A DNA stretch of 55,655 bases, taken from contig JAPYTK010000011.1 of the NCBI GenBank assembly GCA_029941785.1, forward strand, positions 378-56,032. The letters run 5' to 3'. A program made the translations under genes and the position numbers. A model generated the notes under the pieces. That model saw only the letters and a program-made list of their open reading frames with translations. It was not told the DNA's origin and did no database searches. Below are positions 43,039-50,906 of this stretch, piece after piece (position 1 is the stretch's first letter; each line of letters opens with the position of its first letter). Origin of the DNA: Polyangiaceae bacterium (GTDB lineage Bacteria; Myxococcota_A; Polyangia; Polyangiales; Polyangiaceae).

Positions 43039-45155
43039 TCGATCTCCATCTCGACTGCCGTCGCCGTGAACAATCCCATGCGATCGAAAAGGTACAAGTG
43101 ATCCTGAAAGCGGGTGTAAATGCCCTCGGCGTACACCGAAGCGCTGAAGACCTCGCTAAGTCGCATCCGTAGGCTCGTCCCGCCGCTCACGGCCCACAGA
43201 GGTCCGAGTTCACGGTCGGTCGTGCGGTACTTGGGAAGGTCGTATGTGCCAAGCGTGTTGCGCGGCGCAGCGTAGGCGCGCCGCCAAAAATCAACCGGCC
43301 CCTGCAAATGAAAGCGAGCGTGGGGCCCGAGCGTGAAGGTATCGTTGATCGTCCACAAGAACCTCAGGTCGGTCGTGCTGGCCCGCTGCCCCCAGCTATC
43401 CATGTAGAGCCGCTCGCTCAGGCGCAAGGTCGCGCCGAGATCGAAGCGATGAATACCCCGAAGCAGAGCACCGTAACGTAGACGCTTGAGGGGCAGTTGC
43501 TCCAAAGGCATCGATTCGAGCCGCGCAGCGTGTATGAGTTCGGGCGCAGCACCCAGCGGAATCTCCGACGTCTGGATGACGTCCGGATCGAACACCGGCA
43601 CATGCCGATAGGGCTTGGAGGAATCGCCATCTTCGTATTGGAAGGTCCCAACGAGCGCGGCCAAGGTCGAAGCCGAAAACACGATCGAGCTGCCCGCATT
43701 GACGGAATGACGCGTGATATTCCGGCTAAAAACATCGAACGACGTTTTTGCACGACCGATCGTGTCGAAACCAAAGCCGTAGCTCACGATCGGGGACACC
43801 ATCTTGTCAAACAGGTCCGCCCGGATACTGCCGCCTAGCCCTCGACCGATGTAATCGGGCTCGGCAGACACCGAGCCACTCACGCCCGCGGTGACCAACC
43901 CCATCTTGTAGCCGCCGCCAAATTTACCGCCCGCGCGAACCTCGTCCCAACGACGCGAAGCGGTGGCAACGATGTCTGCAGACGCCGTCGTGACGACGTC
44001 CACGATCGCGGTCGCGCCGACATTCCAGCCCTGGGTGGGCTGCACCGCCGCCACGTAGACGGAGGGTGAAAGCACGTCGACATTGTCGTTGTCATTGTAG
44101 CTGGCAACCTCGATACCCGCCTTGAAGTTGAGCCCCTTCTCGAGGATGCCAAACTTCGCTTTGCAGGCGCGCTCTTCACGGGCCGTTCGGGCCCCCGTCA
44201 TGCACTGCTGAAACGGCGATGACAGCTTGAACTTGGTCAGGTCGAACCGCAGCGTCTCGTGCCGCTGAAACCGCACATCCTTCGCGAAGTTGAACTTGGT
44301 CCCGCCGCGGACACCCAAGACTTGGATGTTGGCCAAGCCCGGGTTGTGAGGAATGGGATTGTCGACCTCTTCAGCCGAAATCTCCTTGCCGTCGACTTTC
44401 ACGACCGCGTCGCGAATGCCGACCTTCTTGATGTTGAGCACCAGAATCTTCGGCGTGGCGGTGACCACGTCTTCCAGATAATCAGAAATCTCCTGCACGA
44501 GCTTCGAATTACCGTCACGCTTGGCGAGATCCCTCGCAGCCGCGGCGTCCCGGTGCGCCTCGAGCAACAGCCCGCCCTTGTCCTGACAGCGGGCCAACAT
44601 CAACTTGCCCTCGGCGTACTCGCCCATCACCGTGGCGCCGATCATCGTCGCCATGCACGCTTGCCAGTCGCCAGACCCGAGTTGGCGTCGCGCCTGGTCG
44701 ACGGAAGCCATCTGGTTGGCGCTTGGACCTTTCGGCGCGGCGACCGTCGGCACCGGCGGCGTTGCACCATTTCCAGCCTTCACTTTCACGGAAGCGGCTG
44801 CAAAGGCAGCCCGCACGCGACGCGTCACGAAACGCTGATCGGGCTTCCCCGTGGCATCTTTCGCCAGAGCCCACTCGAAACGCTTCTGGGCTTGCTTCGC
44901 CTTGCGCCTCAACGCGAACAAGGTGCCCTGCGCAAGGAAAATCTTGGCCTCCAATTCGTCGTCGCAGCCCTTGCTCAGGCATAGCTCTTCGGCGGACTTG
45001 AGCTTCGCGGATGCCGCATTGTACTTTCGATAAGGCACCTGCCCCATCGCAGCCTTGTGGAGGGCCTTCGCCTCGGCGTCACCCGAAGCGTGCGCCGTCG
45101 ATGATCCCAGCGTCATCCACGAGCAAACGGCGGCAGTAACGATAGCGTACTTCAA
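43035..45155 (-). CDS. DUF3570 outer-membrane barrel with TPR/PEGA-like head
   Basis: The protein (706 aa from a TTG at 45155) begins with a signal peptide ending near STAHASG. An alpha-helical TPR-like segment follows (about 30-225), then a PEGA-like strand segment (ILVLNIKKVGIRDAVVKVDGKEI). The C-terminal 380 residues match the DUF3570 barrel style: FKAGIEVASYNDNDNVDVLSPSVYVA, DVVTTASADIVATASRRWDEVRAG, DSWGQRASTTDLR, and RTTDRELGPL. TTG overlaps the upstream stop (TTGA) with a GGAGC nearby. DUF3570 has no established function; I recall such genes near redox proteins, and infer a pore or conduit. Confidence 0.82.
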   Translation of the reverse strand: MKYAIVTAAVCSWMTLGSSTAHASGDAEAKALHKAAMGQVPYRKYNAASAKLKSAEELCLSKGCDDELEAKIFLAQGTLFALRRKAKQAQKRFEWALAKDATGKPDQRFVTRRVRAAFAAASVKVKAGNGATPPVPTVAAPKGPSANQMASVDQARRQLGSGDWQACMATMIGATVMGEYAEGKLMLARCQDKGGLLLEAHRDAAAARDLAKRDGNSKLVQEISDYLEDVVTATPKILVLNIKKVGIRDAVVKVDGKEISAEEVDNPIPHNPGLANIQVLGVRGGTKFNFAKDVRFQRHETLRFDLTKFKLSSPFQQCMTGARTAREERACKAKFGILEKGLNFKAGIEVASYNDNDNVDVLSPSVYVAAVQPTQGWNVGATAIVDVVTTASADIVATASRRWDEVRAGGKFGGGYKMGLVTAGVSGSVSAEPDYIGRGLGGSIRADLFDKMVSPIVSYGFGFDTIGRAKTSFDVFSRNITRHSVNAGSSIVFSASTLAALVGTFQYEDGDSSKPYRHVPVFDPDVIQTSEIPLGAAPELIHAARLESMPLEQLPLKRLRYGALLRGIHRFDLGATLRLSERLYMDSWGQRASTTDLRFLWTINDTFTLGPHARFHLQGPVDFWRRAYAAPRNTLGTYDLPKYRTTDRELGPLWAVSGGTSLRMRLSEVFSASVYAEGIYTRFQDHLYLFDRMGLFTATAVEMEIE

Positions 45156-45775
45156 TTGTTCGGTGCTCCGCAGCGGATCCACTCCGCAATGGTATCGAGT
45201 TGCTCTTGAGACAACGGCTCGCCGGGGCTCTTCCCTTGAAGCTTCGGCATCGGCGACCCACACGGGCCGCTCAAGGTTAGCTCTTCGCTGACAAAGTCGT
45301 TATCCACTCCATCCGCGAACGCCAAGTTGCACATGATGCGAGATTGACCCGGCTCACAATCAACAATGTAGGGCCCGCTGCCAGCGATCTTGTAGTTGGT
45401 GAGTTGAGTGTACGCGGTGTCGGATTGCCCGGGTGGCATGAATAAACCGGCAGCGCCCATCTCGTGGCAACCGGCGGCGCCGCATGCGCCGGTCGGTTCC
45501 GCGGCCTCGGTGGGCGCATCGAGAATCCCCTCGAAGATGTCTTTCGACCAGCTCACGCCGCAGTTCGGATCCACGGTGCAGATTGGGCCCGCGCCACTCG
45601 AACTCGACGAGGCGGCAGACGAACTCGTGCCGCCGGCTACCCGTGCCGGATCTCCGAACAGAACGTCCTCTTCGGTTGCGCACCCGAACTGAAAAATACA
45701 CGCAGCTACAAACGTCGTACCCACGGCAGCACGGAACCAGTTGCTCGAACCAGTCGACTTGTCTTTCATTCGCAT
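45152..45775 (-). CDS. Cytochrome c-like lipoprotein (CX4CH), operon leader
   Basis: The 207-residue lipoprotein has a signal peptide ending at Cys32 (FQFGC), a short Ser/Ala linker, and CGAAGCH (98-104, CX4CH). Its C-terminal residues PLSQEQLDTIAEWIRCGAPNN are typical of the end of c-type cytochrome domains in exported proteins. A possible axial Met is in CGSPMPK. It is the first gene of the four-gene run; its stop overlaps the DUF3570 start. It starts at the ATG at 45775, or 45769. Confidence 0.78.
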   Translation of the reverse strand: MRMKDKSTGSSNWFRAAVGTTFVAACIFQFGCATEEDVLFGDPARVAGGTSSSAASSSSSGAGPICTVDPNCGVSWSKDIFEGILDAPTEAAEPTGACGAAGCHEMGAAGLFMPPGQSDTAYTQLTNYKIAGSGPYIVDCEPGQSRIMCNLAFADGVDNDFVSEELTLSGPCGSPMPKLQGKSPGEPLSQEQLDTIAEWIRCGAPNN

Positions 45776-46077
45776 CCCCGTCCCGATCATTCAACCTGAG
45801 AGGTTAGCCCGTATCGCTCCGTGCCGCGACCGTAAAAACACCACACTCGACGAATTGAAAGAACCGGGTGTGCTCATGGGTCACGGGCCGTTGAGTTGGC
45901 GCGCCGGTGACGACGGGTACGCGGCCTAACTAAGGGCAGAGCCGCGGTCGTTCGACATGGTCCGACGCGCGCGAGATGCGCCCGTTCGTATCGAACTCGC
46001 TCACCTACGTGATACCGGTTTTCGGCGCTCCGAGGAGCCAGAAGCCATGGGGTGCTGGGTAGGAAACAGACCGCTGC
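45776..46077. other. Intergenic gap upstream of the cytochrome cluster
   Basis: I see no gene here. The gap must hold the promoter of the cytochrome-like cluster, but I could not find a convincing -35/-10 pair on the minus strand. Confidence 0.5.
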
Positions 46078-47100
46078 TCAGAAGATCCAAGTGGCGGCCA
46101 TGCCCCCACCCTTCGTCCCAGCAAACGGCGTCAGCGTGGGAACCGCAGCGCTGTCTTCCTCGGCCCCGTCGTCGCTAAACAACAATACGGTTCCTGTAAT
46201 ACCGAAAGTGAGGGCCACGCCGAATGACATATCCGCGATCAAGGCAGAACGTTCAGCCTTGTCCGCATTGTCAACCGTCGGATCGGCGTCAAAATCGCTC
46301 TTCGCTCCGAGGGCCTGTACCCCGAAAACACTTCCGAGCACGGCTCCTGCACCCGCCACACCCAAGGTGACGTAGGCAGGCACCTTGGAACGGCCGTCTG
46401 CTTCGTCCACGATAGCCTCATCGGATAGGGGTTCAGGGACGGGCGCCACCGGAGCGGTCGCTGGCGGCGCAGCGGGAGCCGTCGGTTTGAGCGTGGCAGC
46501 CACGGGATGCGTCCCTCCGGCCGTCACCTCCACCTCGTGTGAGCTGCTCGCGTAGCCGTCTGCCGACACCACCACTTTGTGCGCGCCTGGGGCGAGCTCA
46601 AGCGTACAGGAATTGGGGCAAGCGTTGTTCTTCTCGGCCTTGCCATCCACGGTGATCGTGGCCTTGGCCTCCCCAGGCGTCACGGTCACGTTGACCACAC
46701 CTGGGAGGGTTGCCTTCAGCTCGCCTATGCGCTTCGTGGCCGCATCGATACGTGTCTGGTGCTTCTTCGCACTGGGCTTGGAGTCCAAAAACACCTGATA
46801 CGCTGCGATGGCTTCCGCCGGCTTGTTTGCGAGGTCGAGAGACTGGCCGATCATGAACTTCGGCTTGGCCCCGGGAAGCAAGCCCTCCGCCTTGCGATAG
46901 GACTCGAGGGCTCCGGCGTAGTCTTTCGCGTCGAAGAGCTTCTTTGCAGCCTTGAATGCAGCGACCGCTTGCTTCAACTTGGACTTGCCGAAGGCCGGCT
47001 TCGCCTGCGCTTGGGCATCGGTCGGCGTCGCCATGACGACGGCGCCAGAAAGTGCGGCCAATGTTCCCAGGATTAATACTCGATTGCGCATCGCTTTCAT
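46078..47100 (-). CDS. TPR/PEGA-domain exported protein
   Basis: The 340-residue protein (start near 47100; ATGs at 47103, 47091 are alternatives) has a signal peptide (LGTLAALSGAVVMATPTDAQAQA). A TPR-like helical segment (LKQAVAAFKAAKKLFDAKDYAGALESYRKAEGLLPGAKPKFMIGQSLDLANKPAEAIAAYQVFL) follows, then a PEGA domain (TVTPGEAKATITVDGK...LAPGAHKVVVSADGYA). A proline-rich linker and two C-terminal hydrophobic helices (about 245-265 and 288-306) follow. Such TPR-PEGA proteins are common in myxobacteria. Its gene precedes the cytochrome-like cluster on the opposite side of a 302-bp gap. An inverted repeat lies just upstream. Confidence 0.82.
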   Translation of the reverse strand: MKAMRNRVLILGTLAALSGAVVMATPTDAQAQAKPAFGKSKLKQAVAAFKAAKKLFDAKDYAGALESYRKAEGLLPGAKPKFMIGQSLDLANKPAEAIAAYQVFLDSKPSAKKHQTRIDAATKRIGELKATLPGVVNVTVTPGEAKATITVDGKAEKNNACPNSCTLELAPGAHKVVVSADGYASSSHEVEVTAGGTHPVAATLKPTAPAAPPATAPVAPVPEPLSDEAIVDEADGRSKVPAYVTLGVAGAGAVLGSVFGVQALGAKSDFDADPTVDNADKAERSALIADMSFGVALTFGITGTVLLFSDDGAEEDSAAVPTLTPFAGTKGGGMAATWIF

Positions 47101-47110
47101 CATCTCCATC

Positions 47111-47128
47111 TCGTGTGCTTGCACACGA
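47111..47128. promoter_or_regulatory. Perfect 8-bp inverted repeat upstream of the TPR/PEGA gene
   Basis: TCGTGTGC and GCACACGA flank a TT centre, 10 bases upstream of the chosen start. It could be a repressor operator or an RNA hairpin that masks translation. The divergent gap also serves the BamA/TamA-like gene. Confidence 0.5.
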
Positions 47129-47287
47129 TCACTGAATAGCCCGGTCAGCATCCCGGGTACAAGCCTCCTGAGAGGTTTTTTCGAGACGTGCCTGCGCATC
47201 TTCACCCCTCGCGGCACCGGAAACATGCCTCTTTCCGCCGGAGTCATGAACGATTTGACCCGAGCCAGGCTATGCTGAGCCAAGGCC

Positions 47288-48781
47288 ATGAGGAACCGCA
47301 CCATCGACTCGATTGTAGCCCTCGGTCTCGGCCTGTGCACAAACTCGATATGCGTGCTTGACGCGCGGGCAGCCGACTTGCCGGCTACCGAGGTTGCCCC
47401 TCAAGCAGCTCTTCGTTACGAAATCGAGGGGATCGAGTTCCGCGGCAACACCCGTACGGCCGATTCGGTCATTCGACGCTTCGTGCCCTTCAAGAGCGGC
47501 GATGTGCTCGCGGTCGACGACCCCGAAATCGAGATCACCCGCTACCGCCTACTGACAGCGGGCTTCTTTTCGAAGGTCCGTGTTTCGCTCCGCCGCGGGC
47601 GGGAGCGCGGAAAGGCCATCCTCTCGATCGAGGTGGTGGAGCGGAACACGCTCATCATCGACCACATCTCCATGGGCATCGCGGCCGATGAAGACAAAGA
47701 TGGGCAGGCAGAACTGCTGTCGCCCTATTTCGGTTTGGGCGTGGCAGAAGCCAACCTCGCCGGACGAGGCATGCGACTGAACGCCGGCGTGGCGGTCGCG
47801 GCGGACCAGTGGGCGATGACCACCGGGTTCGCAGACCCGGCCATTTTCAAGAGCAAATGGTCCTTCGACACCTCCCTCTACTACGTGGACGGACGCGACT
47901 TCTTCGGAACGAAAGACGTCTCCTTTGAGAGCCCGCTTCTGTCCCAAAAAACGGTCACCGATTACGCCATCGTCGACTACACGCGATTCGGCGGCTCAAT
48001 TGGCGGAGGACGCGATCTGACGCTCCTCACCCACTTGAGCTTTGGGTATCGGCTCGAGGCGGTCGACGCGGTTGTGCCAGTCGTCGCCTCCCACGTACGA
48101 GGAACCACCCGCGAGCCTATTCGCTTTCACATCCTGGGCGGCAAGAGCGTCCACTCATCACTCCACGCGGCGATCCGCTACGACAGTCGCAATCGACCCT
48201 TTTTGCCCACCGCAGGAACGGTCGCCGCCCTACGAGGCAGCGTCGGGCTGACCCCCCTCGGAAGCAATTACGGTTACCAGAAGTTCGAAGCACAGTACCA
48301 GCGATGGTGGACGTTGCCGTGGGCCCACGTCATCAGCCTCCAATCGCAGATCGGTGTGGTCCACGGCGATGCTCCGTTCTTCGAGCGGTTTTACGTGGGC
48401 GACTTCGCCGAGGCACTCCCTGGACGAATCTTGGGAATCAACCCTGACCGCCGGCAGCCTCCCAACCTCTTCAATACAGCCATCGAAGAGGTCCGCTACG
48501 GCGACTACGCGGCCCGGCTCGTCAGCGAGTATCGGGTCGAACTGTACGAAGGGCGTAGCTCGATCTACGGGATCGACTTGTTTGGCCGTGTCGGGCTCTA
48601 CAGCGTCATGTCGCACCGCGACCTGACAGACGCCGCCACGGGGTATGAGGGGGCCGCGCGCATCCCAATCGACTTGACTTACAACCTGGGACTACGCGTC
48701 GAAACCGAAGTCGGCGGTTTCTCGCTTGGCTTCTCCAATCTCCTCGGTTTGCTGCCAGCCCGGGGCGGGGATCGCAAGTGA
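47288..48781 (+). CDS. Single-POTRA BamA/TamA-like outer-membrane protein
   Basis: The 497-residue protein has an N-terminal export signal, a single POTRA domain (about 43-118: YEIEGIEFRGNTRTADSVIRRFVPFKSGDVL...RYRLLTAGFFSKVRVSLR), then a beta-barrel of the Omp85/BamA type (about 135-497) ending in alternating hydrophobic strands with C-terminal FSNLLGL. Canonical BamA has five POTRA domains, TamA three. A one-POTRA form suggests a specialised insertase or patatin-like or lipoprotein exporter. It overlaps the next gene by 4 nt (GTGA). The barrel closes within the length expected of the family. Confidence 0.82.
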   Translation: MRNRTIDSIVALGLGLCTNSICVLDARAADLPATEVAPQAALRYEIEGIEFRGNTRTADSVIRRFVPFKSGDVLAVDDPEIEITRYRLLTAGFFSKVRVSLRRGRERGKAILSIEVVERNTLIIDHISMGIAADEDKDGQAELLSPYFGLGVAEANLAGRGMRLNAGVAVAADQWAMTTGFADPAIFKSKWSFDTSLYYVDGRDFFGTKDVSFESPLLSQKTVTDYAIVDYTRFGGSIGGGRDLTLLTHLSFGYRLEAVDAVVPVVASHVRGTTREPIRFHILGGKSVHSSLHAAIRYDSRNRPFLPTAGTVAALRGSVGLTPLGSNYGYQKFEAQYQRWWTLPWAHVISLQSQIGVVHGDAPFFERFYVGDFAEALPGRILGINPDRRQPPNLFNTAIEEVRYGDYAARLVSEYRVELYEGRSSIYGIDLFGRVGLYSVMSHRDLTDAATGYEGAARIPIDLTYNLGLRVETEVGGFSLGFSNLLGLLPARGGDRK

Positions 48782-49479
48782 AGAACCCCGCGGCCTGGGT
48801 CGCTTCCGCATCCTTCTGCATCCTGCTCACGGCTGCCCCCAGCGCCGCTGCACAGACCAAAGGAAAGACCGCTCGCAAGCTCAACCGACGCAACGCCAAG
48901 CTGGAATTGTCCGGTGGATGGCTACGTCTGACGACGTCCTGGCAAGACGCTGTGGACGCCAACATTCAAAGGAAGCTCTTGAGTGGGCTGCCCACGGTGG
49001 TCGTGAGTCGGGCTTATCTCTTTGGCCAGAAGTCGAAACGGGCCGTCGCACTCAGTGTGAAAACATGCCGTATCGTGTACGACCTTTGGGACGAGGTATT
49101 TCGGATCGATCTATGGCAGATGCAGACGAGCGGCTCACGAGTGGCCGTCAACGTCGACGGGGTGCTTCGCCACTGCGGCGGGGCACGTGGTTTGCCACTC
49201 GTGCGCGCCTCCTCCCTCGATCCGCAGGGTAGCTATTTCGTTGCCGTGCGGGTGGAAGTCAACCCGCTCGACGACAAGATGCTGAAGCGCATACGGCGGT
49301 GGGTGGCCCGTCCGCGCGGTGCCGCCACGGTAAGCACCGGAGACTCGCTCTTTGGTAGCTTCGTCGGGTTGTTCATCACACAAGTCCCTTCGGCCGACCG
49401 CGCGATCGCCTTCCGCGGGCCTCTCTTCACGATGCGCAGCGTCGCCGGGCTCACCCCCCCCCGCCGTCCACGACCGTAA
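48778..49479 (+). CDS. Probable DUF4390-like exported protein
   Basis: The 233-residue protein has a GTG start overlapping the BamA/TamA-like stop, an N-terminal signal peptide (CILLTAAPSAAAQ) and a beta-rich core. The core starts GWLRLTTSWQDAVDANIQRKLLSGLPTVVVSRAYLF, which resembles the DUF4390 family, whose members carry 'lnnaL..AL..GipL.f......' helices and often sit beside signalling genes. A C-terminal basic, Pro/Arg-rich tail ends it. I infer a periplasmic helper of the barrel protein. The family match is by recollection only. Confidence 0.6.
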   Translation: MKNPAAWVASASFCILLTAAPSAAAQTKGKTARKLNRRNAKLELSGGWLRLTTSWQDAVDANIQRKLLSGLPTVVVSRAYLFGQKSKRAVALSVKTCRIVYDLWDEVFRIDLWQMQTSGSRVAVNVDGVLRHCGGARGLPLVRASSLDPQGSYFVAVRVEVNPLDDKMLKRIRRWVARPRGAATVSTGDSLFGSFVGLFITQVPSADRAIAFRGPLFTMRSVAGLTPPRRPRP

Positions 49480-49488
49480 CGAGGCGCC

Positions 49489-50796
49489 TCAGGAGTCCCT
49501 GGCCGCCTCCTCGTCGTCGCTACCGGCCGCCTCCTCGTCGTCGGCCTCGGCTCGGCCGACCCCATCATCCTCATCGTCCTCAGGTTCCGCTCGTGGGGGG
49601 TCGGAACCGGCGTCAGTCTCCGGGTCGGAGTTCGGCGCAGCCTCGGACTTGCGCTTCGAATTCGACTCGGGCGACTCCTCGACCAAATCGGACGGAAGGT
49701 CCAACGACATGGCGGTCTCGGGGTGTGCAAGCGCAGCTCGGTCGAACACGAAATAGGCACCGCACGCCGCCACTCCACTCGCCAAGCCGATAAACTGTGA
49801 GGTGGAGAGCGCCATCAGCGCCGGGCCGGCGAAGTTCTCCGGACGAAGGGCGATCACCAGCGCCAAGGCAGGAAGGAACGCGAGGGCCTGACTGATCCGC
49901 CGCGCCCGCTCGGAGTCGATGAGACGGGACACACTGATTGCGTACCCACCGGCGAACAGAGCGAGGCACAGGGGCAGCAAGATGTGCTCCGGCAGACTCG
50001 GCGGCACGGTGCCGCGCTCGGGGTCATCGCGCACCATCTCGAGAAGAAACCGGCCGACGCCATAGGCAAAGGTGAACAACAGAAAAATCTGGCCGCGAAA
50101 CGACTGACGGCGTCGCGCCCATAGGAGCAATACGAGCAACGACAAGCCAAGTAAGGACTCGTAGATCTGCGTCGGATGAACCGGCAAGGAGCTGGTCGTC
50201 GAGGCGTCGATGAGGCCCAGTTCTTGGTGGCGAACCCACGCCGGCGACCCCGAACTGCCGGGGAGAGTCGCCTCATCCCATCGGGGAAAGGTCCCGAGAG
50301 ACTTCAGCCAGGCAGGAGCTTCGGCGGTGAGCGTGCCTCCGTAATCGCACCCGAAGAGGTAACAACCAATGCGGGTGATCATCAGTCCGGACGCCAAGCT
50401 CGGGACCGCCACATCAGCCCAAGGCAACAGTCGAATGCGCTTCAAACGGAGGTAACTCCACGAACCGAGGAAACCACCAAGGAAGCCACCGTAGGCCACG
50501 AGACCACCACTGCGCATCGACAAGATATCCCCGAGGGAACCAAATTCTTCGAGATTGGTCACCACGTACAGCAGACGCGCAGCCACGACCGCGCACACAG
50601 CCGTGATGACGTAATTGTTCGCCATCGTCTCGCGGGGCAGGCCGTCGCGTTCGGCGAGCGCGAGCGTCAGGTACCAACCCACGACGAAGGACAAGCCGAG
50701 CATGACTCCGTAGCTGTAGATCGGGAGAGAACTCATCTGCCCGACAACCGGGAAATTCCAGCTCGGAAGGGGAATGCGAAACAGGATGGGATGCAC
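49489..50796 (-). CDS. lgt: Prolipoprotein diacylglyceryl transferase, enlarged
   Basis: Lgt transfers diacylglycerol from phosphatidylglycerol to the lipobox Cys of preprolipoproteins, at the inner membrane. Key motifs are present: RSGGLVAYGGFLGG, ITRIGCYLFGCDYG, VHPTQIYE and GRFLLEMVRDD. The start is a GTG at 50796 giving HPILFRIPL, as usual for Lgt; the frame is open upstream without a better start. At 435 residues it is longer than typical Lgt (about 260-300) because of two extra helices and a C-terminal acidic tail (DDEDDGVGRAEADDEEAAGSDDEE). The extension is probably cytoplasmic. Its presence among many lipoprotein genes is fitting. Confidence 0.93.
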   Translation of the reverse strand: MHPILFRIPLPSWNFPVVGQMSSLPIYSYGVMLGLSFVVGWYLTLALAERDGLPRETMANNYVITAVCAVVAARLLYVVTNLEEFGSLGDILSMRSGGLVAYGGFLGGFLGSWSYLRLKRIRLLPWADVAVPSLASGLMITRIGCYLFGCDYGGTLTAEAPAWLKSLGTFPRWDEATLPGSSGSPAWVRHQELGLIDASTTSSLPVHPTQIYESLLGLSLLVLLLWARRRQSFRGQIFLLFTFAYGVGRFLLEMVRDDPERGTVPPSLPEHILLPLCLALFAGGYAISVSRLIDSERARRISQALAFLPALALVIALRPENFAGPALMALSTSQFIGLASGVAACGAYFVFDRAALAHPETAMSLDLPSDLVEESPESNSKRKSEAAPNSDPETDAGSDPPRAEPEDDEDDGVGRAEADDEEAAGSDDEEAARDS

Positions 50797-50906
50797 GCCC
50801 CACTCATACGCGAACCACGCCCGCTCTGCTATGATGACGAAGACGTCTGTCTTACTCTTGGGTACCCGAGTCGTACGAGCGACGCCGTCCCAGACCGTCC
50901 GGCACC

